A stretch of DNA of 64,000 nucleotides from Hyposmocoma kahamanoa (lineage: Eukaryota; Arthropoda; Insecta; Lepidoptera; Cosmopterigidae), in contig NW_020653716.1 in NCBI RefSeq assembly GCF_003589595.1, forward strand, positions 96,629 to 160,628. Direction: 5' to 3'. The translations under genes and the position numbers were made by a program. Positions within the stretch are counted from its first letter, which is position 1; each line of letters begins with the position of its first letter. The notes beneath the pieces were generated by a model. The model worked only from the letters and a program-made list of their open reading frames with translations, searched no databases and was not told where the DNA came from. This document shows, piece after piece, positions 21,596 through 32,640 of the stretch.

Positions 21596-21689
21596 TCATA
21601 TTTGCGATGTATGAAAGCCAACATTTATTATAATTGCGGAAGTAGCAAGTAGTGCTATATGATAAAAATGAATATTGTCATTTTTACTT

Positions 21690-21854
21690 TCAATATTTAT
21701 GAGCGTAAGAAAAAATCTTGTCTTGATCAACGTCCGACTCGTCCGATGATCTTATGATCCTATAACGCCGACGACGTTTGGCATCTGTATTTTCCAAGTA
21801 TTTCAGTTTACTTTTATAATATTCGATATTTTCTAAGTTTGTTCGCTTTGACAT
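21690..21854 (-). CDS. 54-aa basic/acidic protein, function unknown
   Basis: ATG at 21854-21852 to TGA at 21692-21690. The N-terminus reads MSKRTNLENIEYYKSKLKYL (possible short coiled helix). It is followed by a strongly basic run (DAKRRRRYRIIR), an acidic serine patch (SSDESDVDQD) and the end KIFSYAHKY. Basic/acidic layouts like this occur at transposase N-termini and in nuclear proteins. It could be a first exon or the start of a lost transposase. No homologue recognised. Confidence 0.35.
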   Translation of the reverse strand: MSKRTNLENIEYYKSKLKYLENTDAKRRRRYRIIRSSDESDVDQDKIFSYAHKY

Positions 21855-23307
21855 TTTAACGGAGCTGTGGAGGTGTACTTGTTGCCATGCACGACAAAAG
21901 GAATAAGGATAGAAAATGACGGTTCATGCCTGGTAGGGAGTGTCAACGTCAAAACATTTTTTTCTCTAAAAACCGTGCGGTGTTGCCTAGCAAGTTAAGT
22001 AAACTACCTGGTTAAATATTATATCGAGAATGAAGCGATGAAATATAATTTAACTTTGACTGACTTATCTCCACATTTTTAATTTACAGCGTGTGTATTT
22101 CTTTCTTCCGACAGCAGTATTGCTGAACTCTGCAATCCCAAGTCCGAACTCCTTAAATGAAACGAAAATAATACAATAAAAACATAAAAACCTCTTTCTC
22201 AAAAACTTTATCCTAACCCGAGCGAGTTTCTGTAACTACAATGGGGCATTTCTGTAAAGTGTATTCAAACTCGCCTCACGAATAACTTGGAAGGAGTTGG
22301 TATCACAATTCCTTAATTAGCCGAGTGGAGATCGCTTCGGGCCATTTATTTCTATTTAAATTGTCAGTCCGACCTGGTGAACTAAGTTCGACCAACAAAT
22401 TTACTAGCGAACTATGCAACTTGAATAATGTTTAAAGAAACTTTTTCATGTCCGTACTAGTTACATCAGTTATTATGTTCAGTTGTTATCAATTATTTAA
22501 ATACGTACAATTTTTCATAAAAACTGATAATTTTTCTCATTTTTGACTAGTGTTTTATTTATGCTTTGTTCGCCATTACCTCAGCTAAAGATCTACATGC
22601 AGAACACTATTGAAAAATAAGACGACAGGTTACACTGTGCCCACACATTTAAAGTAATAAAAATCTGTAACATATCATGCTACGAAATTAAAAAGACGCG
22701 TGTAACTATATATGCCCTTTCGTGCCCTTATGTGCCTGTTATGTGGATCTAAATTGCGTACATATTTTTTTCAAACAAAACCACCGTTACGTGCTATTTA
22801 CAAGTCCTACGACCATGTCCGTCAGTGACTATGCTGCCGACGTTGTTATAACTAACACATTTGCATTTCGGTAAATTTCCAGTTATTAAGCTTTTGTTGC
22901 TTGGAAAAATGTTGATTACCTAGGCTCATTTTGCTTGACAATAAAAACTGAAACTAAATTTGCCTCTGAGTTTTAAGCAGAAAATGCCTTTGATAGTGAA
23001 TTTAGCTTGCTATATTACTTTCTACGAAAATAAGTCATAAAAAATAGGCTTTCTATTTAGTATTGTTGTGGTTTTAGGCTTTGCAAATTGCAGGCTTATT
23101 ATAAGCCCCATCATACCAGACAATATCTACGTTTCATTGTTCAGCAGTATTTTAACGATTAAATGCTTAAAGCCCCTGCTAGCTCAGTTTTAGTAGACAA
23201 CGAATCGAACTTTTGTATTTAAATGATTTAAAAATTTTATAAGTTTAATTTTAATGTTATGTTCCCTAATATAATTATTTGCAAAAAATGCTAGTTCCTT
23301 AAACTCT
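21855..23307. other. Unannotated spacer
   Basis: Long AT-rich stretch with no recognised coding, RNA or repeat structure. Confidence 0.4.
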
Positions 23308-23462
23308 TTTAGTAGCAGTAGAGCTCCTTGTGAAAGAGTTCTTTCAATGAAGTACTGTAACTGTAAGGATTCTGGTGAAATTACAGGCACACGGGAATTC
23401 TCACTTTATGGCTCAGGGAGACAGGGCCAGAGGCAAAATCCTTCAGATCTTCAGTCACTGGT
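23308..23462 (+). repeat. SINE-like family A, copy A5 (internally deleted)
   Basis: Has the family 5' end at 23310 and the 'gaaattacaggcacacggg' block, with about 60 bp missing between them. It ends near 'cttcagatcttcagtcactgg'. Confidence 0.75.
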
Positions 23463-23820
23463 GAAAAAAAACATTATGAACCTCTTCTTCCTATCATATC
23501 AGTCCTATACACTACAAAACTTGCCATAATGGTGAAAGATTTACCTATCAATGTAAGGTATTGATTGTTGCCCAGGGAAACCTGGCCAGATGTACAGTAA
23601 AGCAATGGTACGTGGTGCGGGGAGACTCGTTTCTTGGAGGATAAAGATGCTTGAACACTAACTATTCGCATAGTGTAATAAGACCACACCTGCAAAATGA
23701 CAACTGCTACCTCAACTACAATTTAAACTTTTCCCGTGCTGATACGGTTCTATTGCGCGGGTGGAGCGGCAGTGTTCCACTGGATTTATTACAGATTTTT
23801 TGTTACGCACGAAATTACAA
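23463..23820. other. Unannotated spacer
   Basis: Nothing recognised. Confidence 0.35.
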
Positions 23821-24090
23821 CCATTTGAAAAATGTATATCGTATACTATACGTGTTCTGTTTAGTTCAGTTAATATTAAAAAAAAAACACTGGTATATGT
23901 AAAATACCTATTGAATGTAGCGGTTTTCTTGTAAAATTTTGAGGTAAGTTTTCTATTGTGAAAATTTTTAGCAATCATATTTTCACACTATATACTAACA
24001 AGTGTATATCATTCATCTTATTATATATTTTTTTGAAAGTGATTAATTCAACACTTTCACTGTTATGCGGAATCAACCAAAGCCATTTGA
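23821..24090 (+). repeat. Dispersed repeat family L, copy 1
   Basis: Matches 60948-61213 throughout: starts 'ccatttgaaaaatgtatatc', carries 'agcggttttcttgtaaaatt' and ends 'gaatcaaccaaagccatt'. Both copies have the same boundaries (about 270 bp), so it is a defined element. No inverted ends were noted. Confidence 0.8.
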
Positions 24091-24110
24091 GTTTCTAATG
24101 ACTTTTAACA

Positions 24111-24172
24111 TCAGGCGCACGACATTTTCGTCCTGTCAATTGTGATCATAAAAAATATACTGAGAAATAAAA
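24111..24172 (+). repeat. SINE-like family A, copy A6 (3' tail only)
   Basis: 'catcaggcgcacgacatttt' with 'cgtcctgtcaattgtgatca' and an A-run matches the last 60 bp of family A. Confidence 0.65.
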
Positions 24173-24509
24173 TTACACACTGTTGGGTGCAGTACTAAGT
24201 AATACTTGTCCCTTTTCCCGTTGGGTGGTCGTAATCTTAACAAATGTTAGTTAAACAATGACCCTATTAGGGAAATAATTAGGTATCTTCAGATAGGGGT
24301 CAACCCTACGTAAACACTACAGCAGGGGTCAGAAACTTTCGATTATTTGCTTTTGAGTCAATGTAGAAAACTTTTCTATATTGCCGATCCAGGTCGTTGT
24401 GGTACCGTTGTTGTATCCATAACACAAGTGCTATAGCTACTTTGGGGTCAAAGCAACGTATATGATGTTGTGTAATATTTCTTAACTCTGAAACAGTTTT
24501 TTTATTATA
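24173..24509. other. Unannotated spacer
   Basis: Nothing recognised. Confidence 0.35.
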
Positions 24510-24832
24510 CCAAGTGGCGGGATAAACAAGTCGTACGCCTGGTGGTGAGCGACACGCCTGTCCACAGCAGTTACAATGCCACTCAGAGCTTTAATAATAA
24601 CGCACACACTCAACATAGCCATAGCACATTTAAATCGCAGAGTTGACTAGTGCTGCAACTGCGCCCATCACCCTGAGACACAAGTCCCAAATACCTGTAA
24701 TTTCATCAGCACCCTTACCTTTCAAAACCGAAACGCAGTAATACTAATATTACTGCTTGGCGGCAGAAATAGGTAAGGTGGCAATACTTCCCTGGACGAA
24801 CTCTTCACAAGGAGCTCTGCTGCTACTAATCA
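24510..24832 (-). repeat. SINE-like family A, copy A7, with SINE B tail insert
   Basis: Nearly full-length reversed copy. Within it, 24592-24627 ('aacgcacacactcaacatag') is the reversed 3' tail of SINE family B, placed between 'gagcttta' and 'atttaaatcgca'. A tail-only fragment inside another repeat suggests a short patch insertion rather than a whole SINE. Confidence 0.8.
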
Positions 24833-25565
24833 TTATGGAACATTATATAGAATCATAACATTTATGGAATCACTTCGGCGCTCTCTATCCGTATACTTAG
24901 AGGGTGGAAATAGTCTAAGATCCTTATACCACACCCGATTTTGACCGGTTTTTTTTTTATATTAATAGGTTTGCCTTCCCATTTAGCCAAGAAAAGGGTT
25001 GGGAAAGCAGAATTACGGACTATGGATCACCTGAAAAGTAAAATCATTATTATTGACTGTACGAAAAACGAATCTAAAAAAATTGGTCTTTTTGGGTTCG
25101 GAGGAAAGAGACCGCATACCGCAGATCGGTATGCGATCTCTTTCCCGCTTATGGCTGCCGGCTGAAATTTATTGCAATGTTCTGTTGGAATTTTATAATT
25201 TATTTTTGTACAATTCGCAGAGTGGATTTTAAAACGAAATCTTCTAAATTGAAAGCTGCACAAAGTAATAATAAGTAAGTAGCTATTATATATATAGTTT
25301 ATTGCAAACTATTCATTCCAGATGCCTGTGGTCGTGATTAGCCCTACAATATCTTCAATAATATGGAATTTTAAATCATCTATGCTTTAATTATGGGTGC
25401 TTTGAATAGTGCATCTGGAGATAATTTCACTACCCTGGTATTCATAGTGTACTTTGAGGACAGGTTATTGGCGTGACTATCTGGTATGCACATAAATAAT
25501 TTAAAGAAACTTTCAACCATACCTTAATTCATGATGATAGAACCTATAGAATGAAACATAAATAC
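24833..25565. other. Spacer with one hairpin
   Basis: At 25104-25146 'gaaagagaccgcataccg' faces 'cggtatgcgatctctttc' with a 5-base loop. No coding sequence recognised. Confidence 0.45.
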
Positions 25566-25735
25566 GTATAAGACAACATCACATACGTTGCTACTATCCC
25601 AAGTAAGTAACTAAAGCACTTGTGTTATGGAAATCGGAAACAACGATGGTACCACAAACACTTAAACCCGAGACAATAGAGAATACGACACCATGAAAAC
25701 CGGTGTTCAAGCCACTCGAATCCAGAGGTCGTCAA
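25566..25735 (+). repeat. Dispersed repeat family J, copy J2
   Basis: Matches J1 (14678-14900) with internal deletions; keeps 'taagtaactaaagcacttgt' and 'aaccggtgttcaagccactc'. Confidence 0.65.
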
Positions 25736-25782
25736 TTAAAATAAATATTAGACAAGATCTAATTTCATCATTACTCCCGAGG

Positions 25783-25912
25783 GAACACACATAGACAACC
25801 ACAAATTACACCCAAACTCACGAGATAAATGTAGGCCATACTTAGGTATGTAACCTGGGACCTCTGCGTGGCAGACTAGCTAGGTAACCGTTCAGCCACG
25901 GATATAGTTCAA
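25783..25912 (-). mobile_element. tRNA SINE family B, copy B2 (partial)
   Basis: The reversed head ('gtaaccgttcagccacgg') and body ('acaaccacaaattacaccca') are kept; the B box is damaged ('tgtaacctggg') and the tail is missing. Confidence 0.75.
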
Positions 25913-25937
25913 CTATTACACGGAACGGAGTAGCAAT

Positions 25938-26240
25938 GAGCTTCTTGTGAAAGTTAGTCCAAGGTAGCTGGCACCTTACCTATTTCTGTCGCCAAACAGT
26001 AATGTCAGCAATACTGTATTCCAGGTTTGAAGGGTAAGGGTGCTGGTGAAATTACAGGCACATGGGACTTGTCAACTTAAGTCTCAGGATGACAGGTGCA
26101 GTCGTAACGCCCCTCATATCTTTGCAATTAAAGCTCTCATCCACTCAGAGTGACTGTCACTGCTATAGACGGGCGTGTAGCTTACCATCAAAGCGACTTT
26201 TCGGGCGACGTTAATCCCGTCACTTGATGTTATAAAAAAA
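25938..26240 (+). repeat. SINE-like family A, copy A8 (nearly full)
   Basis: Runs from a damaged 5' end ('gagcttcttgtgaaagtta') to '...cccgtcacttgatgttata' plus an A-run. Confidence 0.8.
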
Positions 26241-26867
26241 CGGAAGTAGATCAGTGAGTCAAAAACCAAGTAATAACCTGGATCCCCAACGATAACTTGG
26301 TACTTGGTCAAGTGCAAGCGCTTACTCACATGGAGTAGTTTGGCAAGCGACTACGCTGAAATTAACTAATCGACTGGAGAGCACGATAGCTGACTTATTT
26401 ACAGCTCTTAGAGTTCAGTTTAAACTTGCTCGTGTGATATGTGGTTCACTAGCAAGTAAATTATTTTCATTCACTCTGATAGAGTTTATATGTTATACAC
26501 AAGGTTGTTTTCGAAAGGGTTTAGCTCTCAGCCGTTTTCTTTCTATCCTTTTTTGATAAAGACTTCAATATGCAAAAAAAAAGGTGTAACAAAGGTCCGA
26601 TCATATTTCACACGTTCGCGGTAACAAACAACTTTAGAAGAAAAACTAATATGATTCGCAAAAAATATTTTGGCGCCCTATTCAAATCATTGAAAAACTT
26701 TTGTATATGGTATAAAATTTTATCAAAATTTCATCGTTATTTTTGCCAAACAACCCCACCAATTACCTGATCGTAAACTAGAGAATTCCCTGTACTGTGA
26801 GTACCAGACCAACGGAATTCACTCAGGGCACTATTCAAAACACCCAGACCAGTACCAATTTAGAAAA
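26241..26867. other. AT-rich spacer
   Basis: Nothing recognised; a 66-aa frame at 26570-26770 is basic and low in complexity. Confidence 0.4.
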
Positions 26868-26947
26868 GTTTATTTCCCGAATAGGTCCTTCCGGGAATTG
26901 TACCCGGGACCTTAAAACCAATGCCTTTTTGGTAGAGCTGTGGCCCT
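26868..26947 (-). repeat. Possible tRNA-like SINE remnant
   Basis: 'gggaattgtacccgggacct' resembles a reversed B-box region (gggttcaaatccc-like), but no matching A box was found. Weak. Confidence 0.3.
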
Positions 26948-27918
26948 GTAGGACTAGCACGGTAGGGCGCGACTTGCACGAGAGCGCCATAGAGCGCGAG
27001 ATCTGCTATACTTGCATAGATAGTAATTAATACCTCACGGTTCTACAGAAGCTTCTAAAAAGCTACAGATTGAGTCAGGAGACCTTACGAGTTTCTCGAA
27101 GTATTAGTTACAGATCTTTTGTATTGGGTTTTTTTAGGTGTTTATCTGTGAGAAAGAGAAGATACCTATGAGAGATCTGTGAAGAATTGTTGCCCATGAT
27201 TCCGTCTGTGAAAACTAATAGAGTATACACTTATCCTTTTTGCAGTCCGCCAGTCGATAACGCAGTGTTTGTTGCTCCCGAGCATAAAATCTACCAAATG
27301 TTCGACCCTTAAAAGCATCAAGGTCGTCTATCACCCTGGACCATTGTTATAACGTGACTTTTCTGCCCTACCACCTGCACGCTGGTAGACTTAATGCTGA
27401 CTAGTAACGCGGTCCGCATGAGCAAGTTTTAGATTTCAGCAATATAGTGTATATACTGTAAAATTACCATGCAGTCATTAGGAACACTACGACAGTGCCA
27501 CTCATTTAGTACAAAGCGCTACCAAAAGATGGTGGTGGTTGTATTGTAAAACAGGCAAGCTAGTTATTAAGAAAATTGATTGAAGACTGATTGAGATGAT
27601 TTATAATGTTTATTCAGCTCTACTCGTATATCACGGCTTTCTATCGAAAGTGTAAGGTAGTATTTCGAGCCGAGAGGTACGTGCCCAACTGGACACCTTG
27701 ATAATTAGTTTATTGTACGGGTAAAGATACTCCAGTTTGCCCTTTTAACCGGTGGCGCAATAAAATAAATGGCTAATATATTCGTAACAAAAACAATAAG
27801 AATCTGGAGAGAGACACATAATGCTTCCACTTCTAGTGACAGTCAGCTAAGAACCATAGAAAACGCGCAGGGTTGCATTGTAACAGTTGGTCTGTGATAA
27901 TAGCTTTCGCCACTGGAT

Positions 27919-28224
27919 ATGGTTTGCAGGAAACGTGTCGTAACGGTGTTGTCATGTCATTTTGATGTATCTCCATCTCAATTTGCTGAAAGTAAACCTA
28001 TTTCTACAGTCTATTTTAGCGATTTATTCTTAAACGCCCAATTTGGTACTACAGTACAAATTTTAAATAAACGAACCAAACAAGTAAAACCAAAAAACTT
28101 ACTGCAACAATTCGTCACGGTAAATATTAATTCGAAGCTGATTCAAATTGTAACTCATACTCGTTTAATTCCCAATTCTGACAAATCAGCATTTACGGTT
28201 CATTACTTCGTACAAAAAAGATAA
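27919..28224 (+). other. 101-aa open frame, unrecognised
   Basis: An open frame with ATG lies inside the inverted-repeat segment. It has no motif, membrane span or clear domain. Listed only because it is the longest frame between the arms. Confidence 0.15.
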
Positions 28225-28369
28225 AATGAAATGCATATTATTTTTTAAATATTACACACGTAGCTTGCAATTTTCATTGATAAACAATTCCAATAAGTGG
28301 TGACCAAATTTACGATAGCACTTTGCTGTAAATCAGAATATGTCAACCTCAAACGTAGACTTCAAGCTG

Positions 28370-28398
28370 TTGTGCCACAACAGCTTGAACGCACGCAG
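28370..28398. repeat. 29-bp palindrome
   Basis: 'ttcaagctgttgtg' is followed by a base and then its reverse complement, giving a nearly perfect short cruciform. Confidence 0.6.
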
Positions 28399-28522
28399 GT
28401 GCTCTTGATTCACTAGAATAATATTTGCTAACACCATGTAACGCATTTTTTTTCTGGGTTATTAATATAATTTTGTATTTCGTGCTAACATAAAAACACG
28501 AAAAAACTTTATTAAGGAAATT

Positions 28523-28684
28523 AAACTATTTTTCCGGATTTTAATCGCGTATATTTATTTTTTCAAACAAATCAACGTTTCGGGCCATGGTCAACCGCGA
28601 TCATGGGATCTGTAAAGGGGAGAGACGTTGATTTGTTTGAAAACACGACAATACGCGAATGGAATCCGGAAAAACTTTATTTCT
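28523..28684. repeat. Foldback repeat family K, copy K1
   Basis: Arms 'actatttttccggatttta' with 'aaacaaatcaacgt', and their reverse complement, enclose 'cgggccatggtcaaccgcga'. The 'acgtttcgggccatgg' core resembles Penelope-like hairpin ends. Other copies: 39534-39679 and fragments at 33624 and 62300. Confidence 0.75.
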
Positions 28685-29687
28685 TTGCAAAAACTTTACG
28701 TTTATGGTAGGACAAACAAAATTTCAAAAATGTTGCGTAAAGTATAACTTTCGGATTAAAAAAACATTAAAGTCAATAAGGGAACAATGCCTATATTTCA
28801 AACCAATAGCATAGTTCAATCAAAATTCTACAAATTAATGACCTAGAAATGTGTAGTTTTGTGAAATTATGACATATATACCACTCTGACAGCCACAAAA
28901 GCAACGTTCCAGGGATATAGTTACTCTACATACTTGCTGCTAAAACCAGAAACAGAACGATTTTGAGAATTTGATAAATGGTGTAATTATAATCTGAATT
29001 TATATAACAAAAGTCACTTTATCTTAGTTTTGTAATATGAGATGTGCAGCGCGTTTATGAATGATTTTTGAAAGACCTGTCTCTGTGTCTACCGTGTTTC
29101 TAGACTTTTTACAACCCTATCGTAAAAATGTAGTCTCGATTTTTTTCCATTATTAGCTTTTTCATGCTTAATCAAATAACATTTGTTCGATTGGTCTCGA
29201 AAAAAAAATGTAAATTTTTCAAAACTTGGATTGGTATTTCAAGTTTTGAAGAAACGTTACGTTGCTCACACAGAGTTTACGTAACTTTTCAATCTGTAAA
29301 GTCTTCTGTGCTTTCTCTTTCTCACATTTAAAAACCGAAAAAACCCAATACAAAAGATCTGTAACTAATACTTCGGGAAACTCTTAAGGTCTCCTGACTC
29401 GATCTGTAGCTTTTTAGAAGATTATGTACAAGCGCGTTATATTACTATTATCTATGCAAGTACGTATAACAGTATCTCGCGCTTTATGTTGCTCTCGCGC
29501 AAGTTGCTCTCTGTTGTGAGCTAGCACGACTGGTTCGGCACAGACGCAGTTGGAAACCTGTTAGATCGCTAGTTGTCTAGGTCTAGTCGAAAGAGTTTGA
29601 AAATTTAACCCGATTAATATAAAAAAAAAACTCATTTTTGAACAATTAGCTTTTATTAGTTCACATAGACGGAAACATTTTTTAAAC

Positions 29688-29927
29688 ATTTTTATGATAC
29701 TAAGTGATGCGACGAACAAGTCGTGGGCCTGGTGGTAAGAGACACGCCTGTCCATAACAGTTGCAGTGTCACTTAGAGCTTTAAATCGCAAAGATCTGAA
29801 TGGCAGTGCTACTGCGCCCATCACCCTGAAACATAAGTTGACCTAAGTCCTTTAAAACCGGAACAAATCGGCAAGGTGGCAGGACTTCCCTAGACGAACT
29901 CTTTTACAAGGAGCTCTACTGCTACCA
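29688..29927 (-). repeat. SINE-like family A, copy A9 (internally deleted)
   Basis: Both ends are present, but about 60 bp near 'ggcacatgggac' are missing. Confidence 0.8.
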
Positions 29928-30947
29928 TACTCATAGTATGGTTCTCTATCACATCGTTGTATTATTATTATTCATTGATTTCAAATTGTTTTTTATACAA
30001 TCAGTCACACGACGCGAAAGTTTTCGGGCGGCTGCTGCGCTGCGAACGCCCAGTAACCACGCTTTCGCGTACATTAATGACGAATCAGAATTCTATTTAC
30101 TAGGCAACTACATTTAAATTCCTCTGAATAATACAAACGCACGGTTGTCGCGTAGACTAATGGACAAGCCTTAAGTTAAAACGTAAAAGCTAAATAAATA
30201 GAGCGTACTTTGGCATGACAGTTAGATGAACGCGGTCGCTGCGCGGCGGCAACGCGGTTTCCGCACGGCGGCGCGTGTAAGCGATGAAATTAGTGTCGAA
30301 TTGCCCTTATTGACTAGTCAGGTCATTGAAACGATACAACGGACTGACAAAGATTAATATTTTAAATATTTCAATTAAGGCTAAATTAAATGATAAAATT
30401 GGGCCCCAGGGTCAGGGTGCCTAATACTGGCAACGTTCCAGTGTTATTCAATTACCCACGTCTGCACATTAACTTTTTAATGAACCTTTTTGGCCTGAGA
30501 AAACGGGAGATTTTGAGAAAATAAATGATAATTATCATTAAAACTTTATTTCTGTTTTATTTTTTTTTATTTTCTGTGGATTCTTAAACATGTAATTGAT
30601 ATTATTCTTAGTAGATTTAGAGATGAACATTAGATTTTGTATGAGTAGTTTGCGGAAAAAGGAGCTTAACCCATACTACAAAGCTTATAAGACAAATCGA
30701 TATAAACTTTTTGGTTCATACAGTAGCTTCGATTTCTGCTACCCGCGGCCAATTTTAAATAAGGGGGCAGCAGCCCCCTCTATCTTCACAATTACAAAAG
30801 TTCGACCAGGCTCGGCTCGATTGTGTTTTTATGTTCGCCTACAATCGTCGCCTTTTTTGTTGCTCAGGATATCGTTTTCTTAATTAGTAGAATTTATTTT
30901 ACGTAAATAAAATAATAGATTTTAAGACTTTCGTGGTTATTCACTAA
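29928..30947. other. Spacer with two GC-rich patches
   Basis: 30000-30070 and 30220-30290 are GC-rich in an AT-rich setting. The second carries a 43-codon frame (MNAVAARRQRGFRTAARVSD...). It could be remains of promoter/5' regions. No gene recognised. Confidence 0.35.
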
Positions 30948-31116
30948 ATGATTATAACTAGTATCAGGTTTCTTACCACGGTATGACTTCTTTTTATTTT
31001 CCCGATATTTCGGAACGGTTGCACGCTCCATGGTCACGGGTTGACTGGACGGTTGCAGATGACAGCTTTAAGAGCAGACATATCTGTCTACCCTCTTGCG
31101 CTGTCGACGTCTACCT

Positions 31117-31640
31117 TCATCGCGATTTGTCACTCACTTTTTTCACACAAACCGCACTCACTGTATCCACACGCAAAACTGAACTCGAGGTGTTTTTGTT
31201 TTTATTACTGCACGCACTAAGGACCGGATTCCATGCACTGGACAGTTTAAAACCATCATCACGGTTAAATGTTTTGTACTTCGTGATCTCGATGGCTTCT
31301 CGTACCAACCGTGGTATGTAGTGACGTTCTGTCGAGAGTACCTGGGGGCTATGCAACTCGATCCAGTGATTAGTGTCAGTCTGTGTGAGATGTTGTGCTA
31401 TAGCCGACTTCTGTGCATCATTGTTTTTTACTGCTCGGATGTGTTCCTTCATACGATCGACAATTGTTCATTTAGTCTGACCGATATACGAAATCCCACA
31501 ACTGCAATTCACTTTATAGACACCCGGTGTTTGTAAAGGAAGGTGGTCTTTTGGTGAACGTAACATTTTTCCTATTTTGGTTAAGGGGGTGAAAACAGTT
31601 TTTATGGAAAACTTCCTTAGCAACCTGGCTATTTTATCTG
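31117..31640 (-). pseudogene. Penelope-like GIY-YIG endonuclease and C-terminus
   Basis: Minus-strand reading gives a thumb/linker ([20 protein letters not shown]), then [18 protein letters not shown], in which GVY and YIG form the GIY-YIG nuclease core, then a stop codon (31468-31470), then MKEHIRAVKN. It continues through AIAQHLTQTDTNHWIEL and the conserved Penelope tail REAIEITKYKTFNRDDGFKL. In Penelope elements this nuclease nicks target DNA to prime reverse transcription. The in-frame stop inactivates it. Confidence 0.85.
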
Positions 31641-31689
31641 TCACCCCTTGTACATAAGGCAGAAAAACTGGTAGTCTCGGTACGTCAAT

Positions 31690-32310
31690 TTACTTCTTCC
31701 TTTTGTGTATTGATTTAAATGTTTTTATTTTGTATCCATTCTGTCGCAAGACCGTCTTAACGTGCTCCTGTTTCTGTGGTAGGTGGTGTGAATCACAAAG
31801 ATCATAAGCTCTATTGATAACGTCGATGCACTCCTTTATTGGTACGTTTGTGAAAAGAGACTCAACGTCATAACTAACCATTGTCTCATTCTCGTTAACT
31901 GTAGTACTGTTTAGGATCTTAATGAAATGCCTGGAGTCCTTCACAAAGGAATTAGTTGTGCTTACTAGAGGTGGTAGTGTACGAGACACATATTTTGCCA
32001 ATTCAAACGTGGGTGAGTCCATCTGACTCACTATTGGTCGTAATGGTACGTTAGTTTTGTGGATCTTTGGCAAACCATAAAGCCTCGGCGGTTGGACGAT
32101 ACGTGGACGTAATAGTTCTTTTTCAATATCAACTGGGATAGCGCTCCTACATTCAGTAATAATGGCATCCGTCTGTCGTTTCACTCTGGCAGTCGGGTTG
32201 TATGTTACATGTTTGTATGTCATGCCATCCTCCAGTAAAGCTTTTATTTTACGGTCGTATTCTTCAACGTCCGTGATAGTGGCGTTTCCCTTGTCTGCCT
32301 TCAGTACTAT
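31690..32310 (-). pseudogene. Penelope-like reverse transcriptase, N-terminal part
   Basis: Reads [20 protein letters not shown], then [20 protein letters not shown] and [20 protein letters not shown]: the finger and first palm motifs of Penelope reverse transcriptases, including the first catalytic Asp in [10 protein letters not shown]. It then jumps to [17 protein letters not shown], a post-catalytic region, so the central palm with the YADD box was deleted. A stop follows at 31690. Non-functional. Confidence 0.88.
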
Positions 32311-32409
32311 AATTAAAATTCCGAAATATCGGGAAAATAAAAAGAAGTCATACCGTGGTAAGAAACCTAATACTAGTGATAATCATTTAATAAAATAATG
32401 TTGACGAGT

Positions 32410-32640
32410 TAGGGCTCGGCCGCCTTTACCGACGACCGCGACGCTGCTGTACCTGTCGCGACTACATTACTCCACGAAGTCTGTGGAGATAATGAAGTAC
32501 ATCAGGCTAAAAACCAAATACACCCTGAGCCTCGAGTGGTTGGAGTCCTGCCACAACGTGAATTTTAATTCGTTTGTGGTAAGTTTACCGACCGAACATC
32601 TGTTGACCTTTTATATCGGCGTTTCCGGGTTTACCTGACA
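32410..32640 (+). pseudogene. LINE ORF1/gag-like protein, C-terminal fragment
   Basis: An open frame without ATG reads LLYLSRLHYSTKSVEIMKYI and then LESCHNVNFNSFVVSLPTEHLL, to a TGA near 32636-32638. It resembles the C-terminal part of ORF1 proteins of lepidopteran LINEs, whose 'SFVVRVP' block is usually followed by an 'FWP.GV.FRRFRG'-like motif; a frameshift there gives YRRFRVYL. It starts within 15 bp of the Penelope end. The 'gtaagt' inside resembles a splice donor but reading continues through it. Confidence 0.5.

Larger units (their letters stand above)
26948..29535. mobile_element. 2.6-kb segment with 0.2-kb inverted ends
   Basis: Left arm (about 26948-27161) and right arm (about 29310-29535) are diverged inverted copies. 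Both contain 'acagatcttttgtattgggt', 'aaaaagctacagat' and 'gagtcaggagacctta' and outer words such as 'gcgcgagat'. No transposase was recognised between them. The arms could be one foldback transposon or two separate insertions of one 0.2-kb repeat in opposite orientation. Exact ends and duplication are unclear. Confidence 0.6.
30948..32394 (-). mobile_element. Penelope-like retroelement, internally deleted, inverted ends
   Basis: The ends 30948-31012 and 32325-32394 are inverted copies of about 68 bp ('ggtttcttaccacggtatga', 'ttattttcccgatatttcgg'). Between them, on the minus strand, lie a reverse transcriptase fragment and a GIY-YIG endonuclease. The element is 5'-truncated: the gene enters the frame mid-domain right after the terminal repeat. 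No clear flanking duplication was seen. Confidence 0.85.

Noticed and set aside
30983..31321. 112-aa plus-strand frame
   Set aside because: It is the antisense of the Penelope-like C-terminus, whose minus-strand reading has clear conserved motifs.
32410..32600. Host gene exon with splice donor 'gtaagt'
   Set aside because: The frame continues through the supposed donor and its residues resemble a LINE ORF1 C-terminus; a mobile-element origin is more likely.
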